A program made the translations under genes and the position numbers. A model generated the notes under the pieces. That model had not been told where the DNA came from. It saw nothing but the letters and a program-made list of their open reading frames with translations, and ran no database searches. A stretch of DNA of 64,000 nt, from the NCBI GenBank assembly GCA_963971285.1, contig OZ020246.1, positions 14,181,217 to 14,245,216 of the forward strand. Direction: 5' to 3'. The stretch's first letter is position 1, and each line of letters begins with the position of its first letter. Shown piece by piece: positions 35,467-47,300 of this stretch. Source of the stretch: Astropecten irregularis. Its lineage: Eukaryota > Echinodermata > Asteroidea > Paxillosida > Astropectinidae.

Positions 35467-38400
35467 TCATGATTTCTGGCTGGTCTTCTCCACGATCCAG
35501 GGATGGACCAGGACTTCCTCTAGGGGTAGACGGTGGGCTGGGTTGTGCCTCAAGAGCTAAGAAAATCACACAGGTAACAAAAATAAATTCAATTAACTAA
35601 TAAATAACAGTTGGCAACTCAACATTGAAGCCCTTATTTTGTTTTGGCCTTCTCTACGGCAACCGTAATGCAAAGCACGCCCATACGTGAATGTGTCTAA
35701 AACGTGTTTCCCAAGTCTTTCTTTTTGAGTGGTCCCGTGCCGAGAGCTGAACTCTCGCCGTAGCCATGAGTCTCGCGATAAAGTAGAGCGGTTTCGCGAG
35801 AGTTACGTGAAAGAAGAGACAATCACCGCGACTTGAAAAGACTTGGCTCCAATTCTAGGCCGAGCTTAACTTGGATAGAAAATTCTAGATAACAATCTTA
35901 CCCTGAGATCAAAACTGTTCATGGTCGTTGTTTCACAATAAAATTTCTGGATAAAAAAACCTTATATTTCTACCAGCACCATCTTCATATGCTGAAAGTT
36001 ATACGTAAATCAGTGAACATTTCTGTTTGGGTATGTTACCAATCCTGTACTATACTTAAAAAAAAAAAAGTAATAAACCTTTCTGACACATAAAAATAAA
36101 AATGAATTTGAGCTCTTACCTTGCAAACCAAGTCTCTTGCTAACGGTGAAACATGGTTGGGGAACTTGAAATCAACCTGTAGGGAAAAAAAACAACATGT
36201 ACCTTTAAAATTTGTATAAATACTATCAATATGAAAACACTGGTAACTAACAATGAAGATGATACATTGTTTTGCGTCAATCATAAAAAATCTTATGAGG
36301 TTTACGATGCGACAAACTTTTATCTAGGGAGAAGAAATGTTCTCAGTGAGGTATTGTTGAAGTATAAATGCTTTCAGTCAGTACGCTCTAGCAATCATCT
36401 CTAATAGTTATCATTAGATTTTATTTGGAAATCTGACAACAAAAAATATGAAGGAGAACCTTTTAAGACAGGCAACCTAAGGTAACAAGGGTCCCAAGTG
36501 CCATAGGTACTGTATGGAGCTTGAAGGTCCAAGCAGGCTGATGGCTAAATAACACGCCGCGGATAGATCTGTATTGGACGTTGGTGGACTGAGGACAGTT
36601 GCTCGCACCAAAAACCTCTCTCAATGAGTACTACTTCATCGGGTAAACCTACCTTGGTAATCTTGGAGTAGGTCTCATTGTGCCCCTGGGATTCGAAAGG
36701 GGGTGTGCCGACCAGGAACTCGTAGCACAGTACTCCCAGGCTCCAGAGGTCGACCTTCTCGTCGTGCGTCTTGCCCTCGATCATCTCGGGCGGGAGGTAG
36801 TCTAAGGTGCCGCACAGGGTGCCTCGCCTGTTGGGAGATGAGTGAACTTTGCGCTCAATTTAAAAACTCACCAGGTTCAATTTGTATCACTGGGGGAGAT
36901 TCTAAGATCCTTCCCGTACATTTCTCAATCAAGTTCATCTTGCATTGGTGTGAAGACCACAACCAAAGCAAAATAATTGGAAAGCCTTACTTGGGTTAAA
37001 AAGAAAACAAGTTAACCCTAACCCTCTGCATCTACAGCAAATGACATAAGCTTCTTTACTACACATTACCGCAGGCTCCACATGGGGACTGGATCATAAA
37101 CCATGCATTACCACACAAATTACACTGTGGTGTATTGTGAAATGCAGGTAATTAGTGTTAAGGTAGTCATTTCCAATGCCTTTAAAATAGGGCGCTTTTC
37201 ATGCGTGCTCATCCAGCAAACCAACACTAAAAGCAAGTTGAAATAAGTCAGGTGTCCACCATTCTGGTTTGACTTTCCTGACCACAATTAACCTTCGTGG
37301 TGCAAGCACTAAATACACAACAGGCTTCTCTGGAACAGGTCAAGGACCAAATTCACGGCCCTGCTTAGTAAAAGCACAACAAATTTTCTAACCACGAAAT
37401 TTCTGTCTTAATAAAAACAGGATTAACAACCAAATTTCCATGTGTTGTGTATCGCTTGCGATTGTTCTTTTGCTGTTGTTCCTGACCATGAATATCAAAT
37501 GAAATTTATAATGGTGGTTTGTTTTATTGAGCAAGACATTTTGTGCTTAGCAATTTTGTTTACTTTAGCAGCTCCGTGAAATTGGCCCCAGATTGGTACT
37601 GCATCCAAGACTGAGCCCTGGCCCTTGGCCTATGGGCTAAACATACCTGGACGATGGGGCATGAACGGACCATCCAAAGTCGGCTATCTTGAGATCCCCC
37701 TTCATGCCTAAGAGTAGATTCTCCGGCTTGATGTCTCTGTGAATGACCTTCTTGGCGTGGCAATAGAGGAGTGCTTTGGCTAGTTGGTAGATGTACTATA
37801 CCGAGAGAAAAATAGATCAACATAGGCTAAGAATGCGTGCAACAATAATTAGCACAAAGGATGAGGATATTGTATATTTAGCCAAAGGAAAATATCAGAA
37901 GCATTCCATATTTCAAATGACTAATTAACGATACATCAAACTTGAACCAAACGCTCATCTAAATTGAGGCTACCATGATAAAAATGTGGCAGGAATTGAC
38001 TTGGTGTGGTTGCCATTTGTCAGTTCGTGTACCAAGGTAATGCATTCAGTATGGGTGGTAACATGAAATAGTCATGAAACTATGTACAAGTGACCATGTC
38101 ACACATGCTGAAGAGTGTGGTCAAATTAAAGTCGCCAATATTTCCCCTCAATGCTGAGTGAGGGTACTCTGTGAATTAAGTGACCCGGGCCCAATTTCAT
38201 GGAATCCATTACGGCCTATTTTTGTGCTCTACAGGCTCTGCTATGCGTGAAATCTATTTCATGGAATCCGTAAGCAAGACTTTTTGGTTAGCGAAGAATT
38301 TCCAGGGTAACGATGAATCTTATTTTCTGCTAGTCAAATGCATTCGGCAGAAAGTCCTTGCTTAGCGTAGCGAGAATGACAACTTTCCAGTGAAGTACGG

Positions 38401-41400
38401 TAACCGTTAACAAAAACAGTCTGCTATCGTAAGCGAAACATTTTTGCAAATATGGTAACGGATTCCATGAAATTGGGCCCTGGTCAAACAGTGGCAGGCC
38501 TTTGAGCCCCTACAACAACAAGGTCTGCTTACCATTGCTGACCTATCCTCGTCAAAGTGACCGTTCTTCTGAGCCTGCATTTCCTTGTACAGCTCGCCCC
38601 TTGGCGCGTACTCCAAGATCAGATAGACTCTGGTATCGTCATAGAAGTAGCCAAAGAGTCGCAGTATGTGGTCGTGTCTGCAAAAAAGAACATGTTTGGG
38701 AACAACACAAGATTGATTTTTTATACGGTAAACGAGCTTCGCAATTAGTTGATGAAATTAGGAGATATCTTTGACTTAACAAATGTTGCCAGCCCACTGA
38801 AAAATCAAGTTCAGAATTCAAAACAGCATTTTTTTAATCAAATATTTTATAACAATGGTACATGGCTTCTGACGGCCAAACAAAGATAATTGACTATCGA
38901 CTATTTGGGACACCACCAACGAAGGGCTGGATAGCTCTGTAATTGGTAGAGCACCTGTATTCAGGAGGTCACCGGTTCGAATCCCGCTTCAGTCAATTTT
39001 TTTTTGTTCACTTTCCAAATACTTGTCATTGAAAAGTGAACAAAAGATTTCCAGAAAACCGTACCGACGCTCTTACAAACTGAGCTATCCAGCCCTACGT
39101 TGGTGGTGTCCCAAACAGTTGGGAAAGCTTTATATGCACATTTTAAACTACTCTAGTCTAATGTTAGTTACTAATACTAATAAAGTGCTACATCATGTAA
39201 GTTCTTGTATTTTTCTATTTCATATTGTTATCTGACTGACACGGCTACCCATCAATTGCCAGTCAGAAGCCATGAAACCAATCACATACTGCTATATCTC
39301 AAGGACCGTTTTATCGATATACCTGAGCAACGGTACATGGGGGGGATCATTCAAAGAGAATGCGGAATAATCATGGTAGAGGCAGATGTCTGCCGGAAGA
39401 ATCACAAATATATTCAACCCCTGGAAAATCTATCACATAGATTAGCTAGCTGCTGCGAGACGCACGAAATTGACCAATCAACATCCTCCGTCATGATCCT
39501 GATGGAAATGTTCTCAAAATACATCTGATTGGCTGATGTGCCGCGTTGCTTAAAATTTGCATGCACGCATGTAACAGGCGTTCGTACGTAGTGGCACGAA
39601 GTATGTAGAACGTGTGATATTCTGACTAACCTAAGATGTGACTGGATCTCAATCTCTCGTCGCAGCTGATGTTCCACTCTAGCCTTGACCAGCTGGGATT
39701 TGAACAGCACCTTGAGGGCTACGATGAACTTGGACTTCTTCTCTCTGGCCAGGTACACATTGCCAAATTTACCCTTGCCGAGGGGCCGGCCGATTTCAAA
39801 ATCCTGAAGACACCACTTGTGCCTGTGGGACAACCAAAAAAAGCAAATAGGGAAAAGTTTAACAATTGGCCCTTGATCCTTTCAACTTGGGATCTTTCTG
39901 AATCCACAAAAAAGCCCCAAACCAATTGCTGTAACTGTGCTAAATGGTGAATTTCTCAATTTTATTGCCCAAGTTGTGTTGGCACATGTCATATGGCAGT
40001 ATCTGGTGTTCTCGGCACTTCTGCGAGTCCTGTGGCCATCAAAATCTGACAATGCTGTTTGGGCAAATTTCAGGTGGTGAGGATTTAAAGGTAGTATCAT
40101 TCTTAGAATACCAAAACAGAAATCTTCACAGATTTACCTACAACTTTACAGGGTCTAAAAGATGGTGATAGAAACAAACTGTTCACATTGTTTTACCTGA
40201 AATGCTGAACCAATTGATCAAAACAATTTTGAACTCTGGAAGATAAAAAATATGTGTGAACAGATTTCAAAATACAGTGACCGTTTTCTCAAAAAGTGGG
40301 CACCGGATGGGACTGGGCATTTTACAGATGACTGTTGCTGTATCCTTCTTTAATATTTTTGCCCATGAATCTGTATTCCTTTGACAGAAACCAAAGAAAG
40401 TATAAAATTACCTCTCAACACATGATTGCAGTCATGTTTGAATACACAGCTGGACATTAATTAAGCAAATTGGCTCATTGAGAAACACATCTCGTGGCCA
40501 GGAGATTCAAATAGGAAAGCAAGGGACATAGCGAGGACGGTTACTGCAGAGACTTACGCTGGATTGCATGACTGAGTTGATGGTGCCGTCACTGGAATAT
40601 TCTGTGCGTTGGAATCCATGAGCACCCGATTTTGCCCGGCCGAGCTCTGCTGTTGGGGCTGGGTACACTCCACTCTGTTCTCACTGTTGGGATCAGGGCG
40701 GTTCAACGCAACCCGCCCTGCAGGCTTCTGAGGGGCCGTTTGGTGGCCAGCTAATGGGCCCTGTCTGTCAGCCTGGCCCTTTCGGTTCTCGTGGGCATTC
40801 GATGCTCCGTTTGTCTGTAGCAAGATATAAATGGCACAACAACTGTCAGGATGCTGAACATAAACAATATACCTTCCATCCACTTTGCCGTGTTTTCAAG
40901 TCAAATGCAACTCCAAGAGCATCCTAAGCAGTACGTTATTCAAATTAAGAGACCCCAGAATTCAGGCCTCTGCCACTCACGCCTGAAATTATTTCATTAT
41001 TTTATTTGTTTAAAAGCTCAACATCCGAAAGGAGCGCCAAGGTTTAAACATGAGAGTAAAAACCTGTGGATATTGTAAACTTCACAGCATGTAGCCAAAA
41101 ATGATATTCTTCAGGATGATGTTAATACCACCAGGATGGAGAATGTCTTTTGTAATAGTTACCGACATTTTCCTTAGGCATAGTGTTGGTACTCACTTCC
41201 ATTCCCAGTTGCCTGTAGTTAGCCTGAGTACTATCACAATGAGATCTTCATTCTACTGTTTAACAAACTAATACATGTATCCAGGCAATCAGGCATGCAA
41301 CTTGGACACGAAAACGAGGAAATATCCATCTATATACTCAGGTATGCAACTCAGGCTTAACCAAAAGATGAGGAGGTTCCAATCTTTACAAGATTTTGTG

Positions 41401-42589
41401 CTGTGTTTTTTTCTATTTTCAATGGCATGAGTGTGATGAGAAAAACAAGGAAATCAGCTGATCCAAGAAAAGTTGCATGCCTTTATACTTTGTACGTTTT
41501 TAAAGTATTTTTCACTTTTCAATGGCATTTTAAAAGTGAAAAAAGAAGAAATCAGCTGATCGAGGAAGTTGCATGCCTATGTACCAAGCTACCTATTTTA
41601 ACACCTAGCTTGGTTTGAAGGGGGGATTAGATTAATGAGTGCAATAATACTGAAGAGAAAAAGGAGAAAATGGAAAGTTGAAAATGAATGAGATCTAAAA
41701 GCTTCGTACATTTGCGGCAGTCAACAATCTGGCCGGCTGTGAGGATGAAGACGAGACTGAGCTTGCCACACGGCCGCCCATACTGCCGTAGTTCTTGCCT
41801 TGCTGCCCCGATGGAATGACTCGCTTGGGAGCCATGTTGTGACGGGGTACACCGGTAGGCGTCATGAACTGCAACGGCACAAAATAAAGGAAGAGAAAAA
41901 AATATGGGGGAATATTTTATATACTGCTCATTGCTCAATCATGGTAGGAAGTACTACATGTAGGAACTGTTTTTTTAAAGCAACAATTATCAAGAGTGCA
42001 CATACATCTGTTGTGCACACTAGGGCCTGTTTGTTTTTATAACGCACAAGATCACGAATCCTTCGGATCCGAATCCCATTTTAGTGTACCCTGCATAGGA
42101 CACGGATCCCCAAATCTGGGATCCCGTGCGTTAAATAAACAGGCCCTTAGAAAGTCTTTCCCAAGTCTGAACTGTTACAAAAATTAACATGTAACATCAT
42201 ACAGTCAAATTGCAAGATACAAGTACATTACAGTGTAAATAAAAAAATGAACGATTCAAATGTAATCTTTCATTTCAAACAAATTATTTTTACAAACAAA
42301 AACGAGTGAAAAAAAAAGTAGGCCCTATATATTTTGCTAGCACTGTCATTCTTAGGATTGCCAATGCTTGATACGTCATGCCGTTCTTTTTTTTTTAATG
42401 TTATTTTGCCGGAGGTACTTTCTTATACTGGAAATTGGCCAATAGATTTAGGAAATGGCAAAACAGTGTTTGCAGGAAGAATACTTATGCCAGCAAAATA
42501 TACACTGCCAAAAAAACAAAACAAACTGTTCTGCCTTGGACTGAGTCAGGGATAATTAGGTTTACCTTTGAACCTGGCTTTTGTGCCAT
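35467..42589 (-). CDS. Aurora serine/threonine kinase, complete, nine coding exons
   Basis: Coding exons (minus): 42589-42566, 41868-41710, 40814-40558, 39822-39631, 38677-38533, 37795-37647, 36827-36653, 36176-36120, 35556-35467. They total 1248 nt, 415 aa, with all phases consistent. The N-terminal 146 residues are low-complexity and carry RVLMDSN (124-130), an RxLxxxN destruction-box-like motif. The kinase domain shows the P-loop GKGKFG (162-167), Lys184, Glu203, HRD (278-280), DFG (298-300) and the Aurora activation loop RRGTLCGT with phospho-site Thr312. Gly220 corresponds to human Aurora-A Gly198, which favours TPX2. In contrast [19 protein letters not shown] and LLRHNP..RLPL resemble Aurora-B. 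Auroras phosphorylate mitotic substrates at centrosomes, spindle and centromeres. A noncoding 5' exon is likely. The gene is divergent from the sulfatase gene. The echinoderm-type mosaic argues against a simple A or B label. Confidence 0.95.
37346..37589. mobile_element. GGCC-ended foldback MITE
   Basis: Same family as 8374-8620, with right end AGCTCCGTGAAATTGGCCCC. The left end is diverged. It lies in an Aurora intron, 145 bp from exon 6 (37647 side). Confidence 0.7.
38187..38480. mobile_element. GGGCCCAATTTCATGG foldback element
   Basis: Ends GGGCCCAATTTCATGGAATC and GATTCCATGAAATTGGGCCC are perfect inverted repeats. Second copy of the family at 16305-16607. It lies in an Aurora intron. 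Confidence 0.85.
38870..39375. mobile_element. inverted pair of tRNA-related SINE-like repeats
   Basis: The plus-strand copy carries GATAGCTCTGTAATTGGTAG and GGTTCGAATCCC (A- and B-box-like, 38937-39000). After about 30 bp an opposite-strand copy begins (GAGCTATCCAGCCC near 39080). The latter is split by a roughly 130-bp segment (39125-39255) that also occurs at 42856-42988. It lies in an Aurora intron. Confidence 0.65.
40085..40414 (-). mobile_element. TTAA-MITE (family A), reverse orientation
   Basis: Begins TTAAAGGTAGTATCATTC; the body is the reverse complement of the family-A core (CAAAACAGAAATCTTCACAG, then CATGAATCTG). The right end is degraded. It lies in an Aurora intron. Confidence 0.75.
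42015..42150. mobile_element. palindromic GGGCCTGTTTG element
   Basis: Left GGGCCTGTTTGTTTTTAT and right TTAAATAAACAGGCCC are inverted, with GGATCC-containing interior arms. A related copy is at 51148-51257 and a fragment is near 32760-32875. Confidence 0.65.
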
Positions 42590-42718
42590 TGTTTAATGTA
42601 GAGCTTCTTCAATCCAATGAATAAAGTTTGTGATGAAATACCTGCAAAAGAAAAAATAATAAGTATTAAAAGTGATAAAAACTGAAATAATGTCACTTAT
42701 CAATCATAAAATTTATGT

Positions 42719-42795
42719 GCGTACGAGTTGGTTGGCGTTAGCGCGTACGAGTTGACCAAATGGCGTACGAGTTGGTCTGCGTACGAGTTGACCAG
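42719..42795. repeat. GCGTACGAGTTG minisatellite
   Basis: Four copies of GCGTACGAGTTG at spacings of about 15-33 bp. One of several arrays in this window sharing a CGAGTTG core. Confidence 0.7.
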
Positions 42796-42855
42796 CTTCA
42801 GCCTGGCTGATGATCACCACTTCATTGCATCTGATGAAGTAGTTTTTGCTAAGAA

Positions 42856-42988
42856 AGCTTTATGCACATTTTAAACTACTCTAGTCTAACGTTAATAGTT
42901 ACTAGGCCTAGTAATACTAATAAAGTGCTACATCATGTAAGTTCTTGTATTTTTCTATTTTATATTACGGCTAGGCCTACCCATCAAT
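42856..42988 (+). repeat. dispersed repeat shared with 39125-39255
   Basis: Matches the segment inserted in the SINE-like pair, including CATTTTAAACTACTCTAGTC and GTTCTTGTATTTTTCTATTT. Class unknown. Confidence 0.7.
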
Positions 42989-43292
42989 TATTAGCCTACA
43001 TATCAATCATGTAGGCTGTAAACAAAATCTTAAAGAATCCACTCCCCCCCCCCCTATTATTACTTAACGTTAGCGTAGGCCTAATATTTTAATAGGCTAT
43101 AGGCCCCCTTTATAGGCCTACTTATTAAAATCACTAGGCCCTATTTAAAAATAAAACATGATGTAGGCTAGGCCTAGTAAGTATATAATGTCATGAATGT
43201 AGGTGTAACGTTAATCATGACTAACGTTACTCTTGTGGAGAGATTACCCTGCAAAACATGTTTCACCATCACTAGACCAATCGACTAGACAG

Positions 43293-43423
43293 TGGGTGCA
43301 TTCGTTTAGCTCCCCCGGGTCGACACCAGTCAACCTCGTCCCCATTCTCTTGCTTGTTTTGTGCAGTATAGCAGGACCATTCCCAGTAAGGGCTGACCCG
43401 TGTTAGCTAAACGAATGCACCCA
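43293..43423. mobile_element. short TIR element (TGGGTGCATTCGTTTAGCT)
   Basis: Left TGGGTGCATTCGTTTAGCT and right AGCTAAACGAATGCACCCA are perfect 19-bp inverted repeats around about 90 bp. No convincing target duplication. Confidence 0.75.
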
Positions 43424-43886
43424 GTTTAGACTAGACTGGGGCGCTAGACCGACCGTCATTCCGTCAACCCAAAAATTAAAAAAAGGGAGTTCAGGACTTC
43501 AGCGCCCCAGCCCCAGTTCGATAATGCCTAACGTTACTGAATACTTGGTCTAGCTGTTCGGGCCCTCCCTAGGACCAATAACTCCAACATGCAGAGTGTA
43601 GGTTGCTCGGTTACTGAGTTAGGAAATTAGGTTAAAATTGTCAAATTCTGTGTTACTGTTTTAGTGTTGAATAGCATGAACGTCGTTAGAGTTGTTAACA
43701 AAAAATGCAAGGCCTACGGCTACACAGACAAGTACACGAGGCTGCACAACAAACTTTGTACAACTTTACACAAAAACAACGACCGATTACTGACTATAAC
43801 GACACATTCATTGCATGAAGTCTCACATTTAACTAGCGTATCATTCATATTAACAACAAATCGAATATTTTATGCCAAATACTCAC

Positions 43887-43950
43887 CAAATATGGGTAAA
43901 ATAGTTCGTTTTTCTTGAGTACGTCGTTTAACTCGTTCAATCTCCGTACC
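43887..43950 (-). other. candidate noncoding first exon of Aurora kinase
   Basis: A GTGAGT donor lies at 43886 downward on the minus strand. The Aurora ATG exon itself begins after a TTTTGCAG acceptor (exon 42641-42566), so an upstream 5'-UTR exon is required, and this is the best nearby donor. The upper boundary is unknown. Confidence 0.4.
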
Positions 43951-44365
43951 GTCCGTCTGTTTTTCAAGTTTTCTGTGGTCTTTTAAATTCGAAGGCAAAA
44001 GCAACAGCGCTGATTGGCCATTGGGACGCCGGGCCGAATTTTATGAATATTCATGAGATACACTCAAGCGTAAAATTTTGTTTATGTGAAATAAACAGTA
44101 GAATTTATCGTATTAATTTATTTCGTTCAATTTATTTATTTTTCGTTACATCCATTAACCATTTGAATTTTTTTTGGTCTTAATACTGCACTTTATCGGA
44201 AATTAAGTTTTATTTGTCAGGTGCTCAAAATCACGTGGTTATAGTTTACCTTGGTCTCGTGACTTACACGTTGAACAATGCATACGTGTATTGAGATATA
44301 GTCGTGGTATTGAACCGTTCTGCATGCTATGTTTACGGTTATTAGGCCAACAGGAAGGGGGGAAA
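43951..44365. promoter_or_regulatory. shared head-to-head promoter region, Aurora and GALNS-like
   Basis: Fewer than 500 bp separate the Aurora 5' exon from the sulfatase ATG. The minus strand has two CCAAT motifs (44013-44024, in inverted form ATTGG on plus) followed toward Aurora by TTCGAATTTAAA (43982-43993), which contains CHR-like cell-cycle elements. CCAAT plus CHR is the usual layout of G2/M genes bound by NF-Y and the DREAM/MuvB complex, fitting Aurora. The two CCAAT boxes are only 7 bp apart, too close for simultaneous NF-Y binding. Confidence 0.5.
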
Positions 44366-47300
44366 ATGGACAATTTTAAGCTCGGATTTGCAACTAAAAA
44401 GTTAACGTTTTCACTGTTATTGGTGCTTTCGTTATGTTTTGTTCAATCATCATGCCTGAAGCCAAATATCATTATAATGATGATGGACGATGTAAGTACT
44501 TTTTTTAGATTTGGAATTCGATATGTGTGTTGTTTACATTAACGTTACAATTGAATTAAATACACAAATGCTTCCCAACCTTTTCATTTTGTTTAGGCCT
44601 ATATCGAACATAGCATTTAGAAGAATTTAGCAAAAATGCACAAAGTCAACACAAATAACTCGCTGTCGATCGTAGTTCAACAATTTATTTCCATGCATCG
44701 CAGAACCAAAAACATCAAAACGTCAAAAATGCAACTTGAAGCATAACAATTAACATATAGAACAAAAAAAATTGTACGTCACATTGATATTATGACTACA
44801 CTGATACAATGTTAATAAAGTGAAAGTCGGCCAGGGGGCGAGTTGGCCAGGAGGTGAGTTGGTTTGGGGCGAGTCGATCAGGAGGCGAGTTGGTAAGGGG
44901 CGAGTCGGTCAGGAGGCGAGTTGGTTTGGGTTTGAGTCGGTCAGGAGGCAAGTTGGTAAAGGGCGAGTCGGTGAGAGGCGAGTTGACCTGTTACCCAAAT
45001 AGGCCTGCCTACCTAGACAAATGAATACCAATCATAACCAAAGCATAAAACCAATGATGTGACTGTGCAATGTAACTAAAAAATGTAAATGTGTATTTGT
45101 TTCGGACGTAAGATAAATACAATTTTCAGGGCACTAGTTCTTGTAGTGAAAGAGTCCAAGCCCAAGTGGGCCTCAAGGCAACAATTAAAAACAGGTGGAG
45201 AATAGCGCCCCATGCACTAGTTGCGATGATCGTAACGCTAGGTCTGACATGGGGACTGGGACCTTAGGTCCCCATGTCAGACCTAGGGTTACGATCATCG
45301 CAACTACCCATGCACCATCTTAATACTTGCATCATGTTCTTGTCCACATTTGTCATTAAGCCTTTGATAAATATCCTGCTAGTGCTATATCAAAACGCGT
45401 CAGGAACTCCAAGCATTTTATATAAGGTAATTCAGGTAATTATTTTGGCTGATGAGCAGTTTGCAGCAGTTTATTAAGTACTTGTAAGCTCCCTGTTGCT
45501 TTGTTTTATATCACCTTAATTTTGTGGTCGTGTTGGTACTAAAGGCAGCGCTTTGAGGTTGTACTTAGGTTTTACGTTAGGTGCTCTTATAACTAGCTAT
45601 TACGTGTATATTCTTTATCAATCAATTAATCAATAATAATGATTACTAATAATGATTACTAATTGAACAGCTGGCTGGAATGCTATTGGCTGACTGAATA
45701 TTTTTGTCTCACTTTTATGGAGCAGATGGGCTGGGGTGATTTAGGCATCTTCGGCCAGCCGGCTAAAGAGACACCTCACCTAGACCAGATGGCAGCCGAG
45801 GGAGTGCTCTTGCCAGACTTCTACTCTGCTAACCCTCTCTGCTCACCCGGTAAGCCTATTTCATGGAGCTGCTTAAAGGGAGCTTACAGGATTTGCAAGG
45901 CCTCCAAAAACTGTTATTGAGTTTAAGACAGAAAATGGACTCAACAGTTTGTACAGTGCAAACAGTCACCATGGGAAGTCTTGGTTCATCAGATGCTGGT
46001 TTTTTTTTCAAGGAAATCAAGATTTAGTGTCTTTTCCAAAGATTGTTCGTCCGAACGATTTTTGGAACAAACGTAAAGGACACTCTCACTTGAGTTCTTT
46101 TAGTTTATCCCTTTTCACTCAAGGTATGAAGATGGTGCTGGTAGAAACATACCGTTAAAATATTTCCACCTGAAATGCTGTATTTATCCAGAAATTAGTC
46201 AAACAAAGACCGAAAACAGTTTTGATCTCGAGGTATGATTAAAACCATTCTTCGTGTTTTATAAGAAAAATTGAGTCAGGTTTTTGCTATTTTCTCGTGA
46301 CTCAGATGTCCGATTGAGCTCAAATTTGCACAGGTTTATTATTTTATGTACAGTTGTACACTGTACTTGTTTGATCAGACAAAGTATGAGTTAAGCTTGT
46401 TCGATATCCAGTTTTGGGCATATCGAAATATCGTGAAGAAAATATCGCGATATTCGATATTATCGTGGTGACGTCATCGTTTTCCTTTCTTAACTTTTTC
46501 ATTATGTAAGCATGCACGGCGACCGATCGAAACAAGATCTCCAAAAAAATATCCTCCCAAAGTACCGTAAAATGCATTTTCCTGACCAACTAAATCTTAC
46601 TTGAATTTCGGCCGATTATTTTGTCCATTTGGCCAAGTAGAAACACACTTTTACGAACTTCATCTGAAAATATATCGTGCAAAAACCTTCCGAAAGCGAC
46701 GATCACTTTGGAGAAGACGTAAACAGTCAGCACGCTGTCTGGAAATTTCCATAACTAGTACCCAAGCCCAACGTAATAGCCACGATAATTATCGTGCACT
46801 TAGCGAATGTATCAGATCTTACTCCATGTAGTCTGGAATTATTGCGCCCAAACCGTGAGTCCAATACGCTGCTAGCGTCAGTCATGTTGGCCGGAAGCGG
46901 CAAGCATACATGGCACAATGCAATTGTGTGCAACGCGGCATGCACGTGCTCACAGCATAGTGAAGTCAGCATGGTCAGCGCACGTGTAGGCTTCAGTCAT
47001 GAAGACCGGAAGTGCAGCGTACGCTAGTACAGTAGCACACGCAGCGTCGTTCTGGACCGCATGCGGATTACTGTTTCGGGTGCAGATTTGCACGGTAAGA
47101 AATCTGCTTTTAGCGTCGCAACCAGCTACGAATTTTGCAGTAATCTATTTGTTTTGGTCGTCGCAAAAAGTGTGTCAAGCTTTACATGTACGTCCGCTCA
47201 TGAGCTACTCTGATTTTTTGGTATAAAGTTGCGCTAGCATATAAATATCGCGATACTGCCGATATTCCCGATGTTGCCGATATTTCGATATTTCTTTCGG

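Noticed and set aside
38937..39005. Functional tRNA gene
   Set aside because: A- and B-box-like motifs and a weak acceptor stem exist, but T33 and a proper T-stem are missing and diverged copies recur through the window, so it is a SINE-like repeat.
44291..44365. N-terminal extension of the GALNS protein from an upstream in-frame ATG
   Set aside because: It would put 25 residues before the signal peptide; the ATG at 44366 gives a normal secretory leader and a length matching the family.
46601..47226. ORFs inside the 980-bp hAT-like element as a transposase
   Set aside because: All are under 85 codons on both strands with no RNase-H-like or dimerisation motif; element is non-autonomous.
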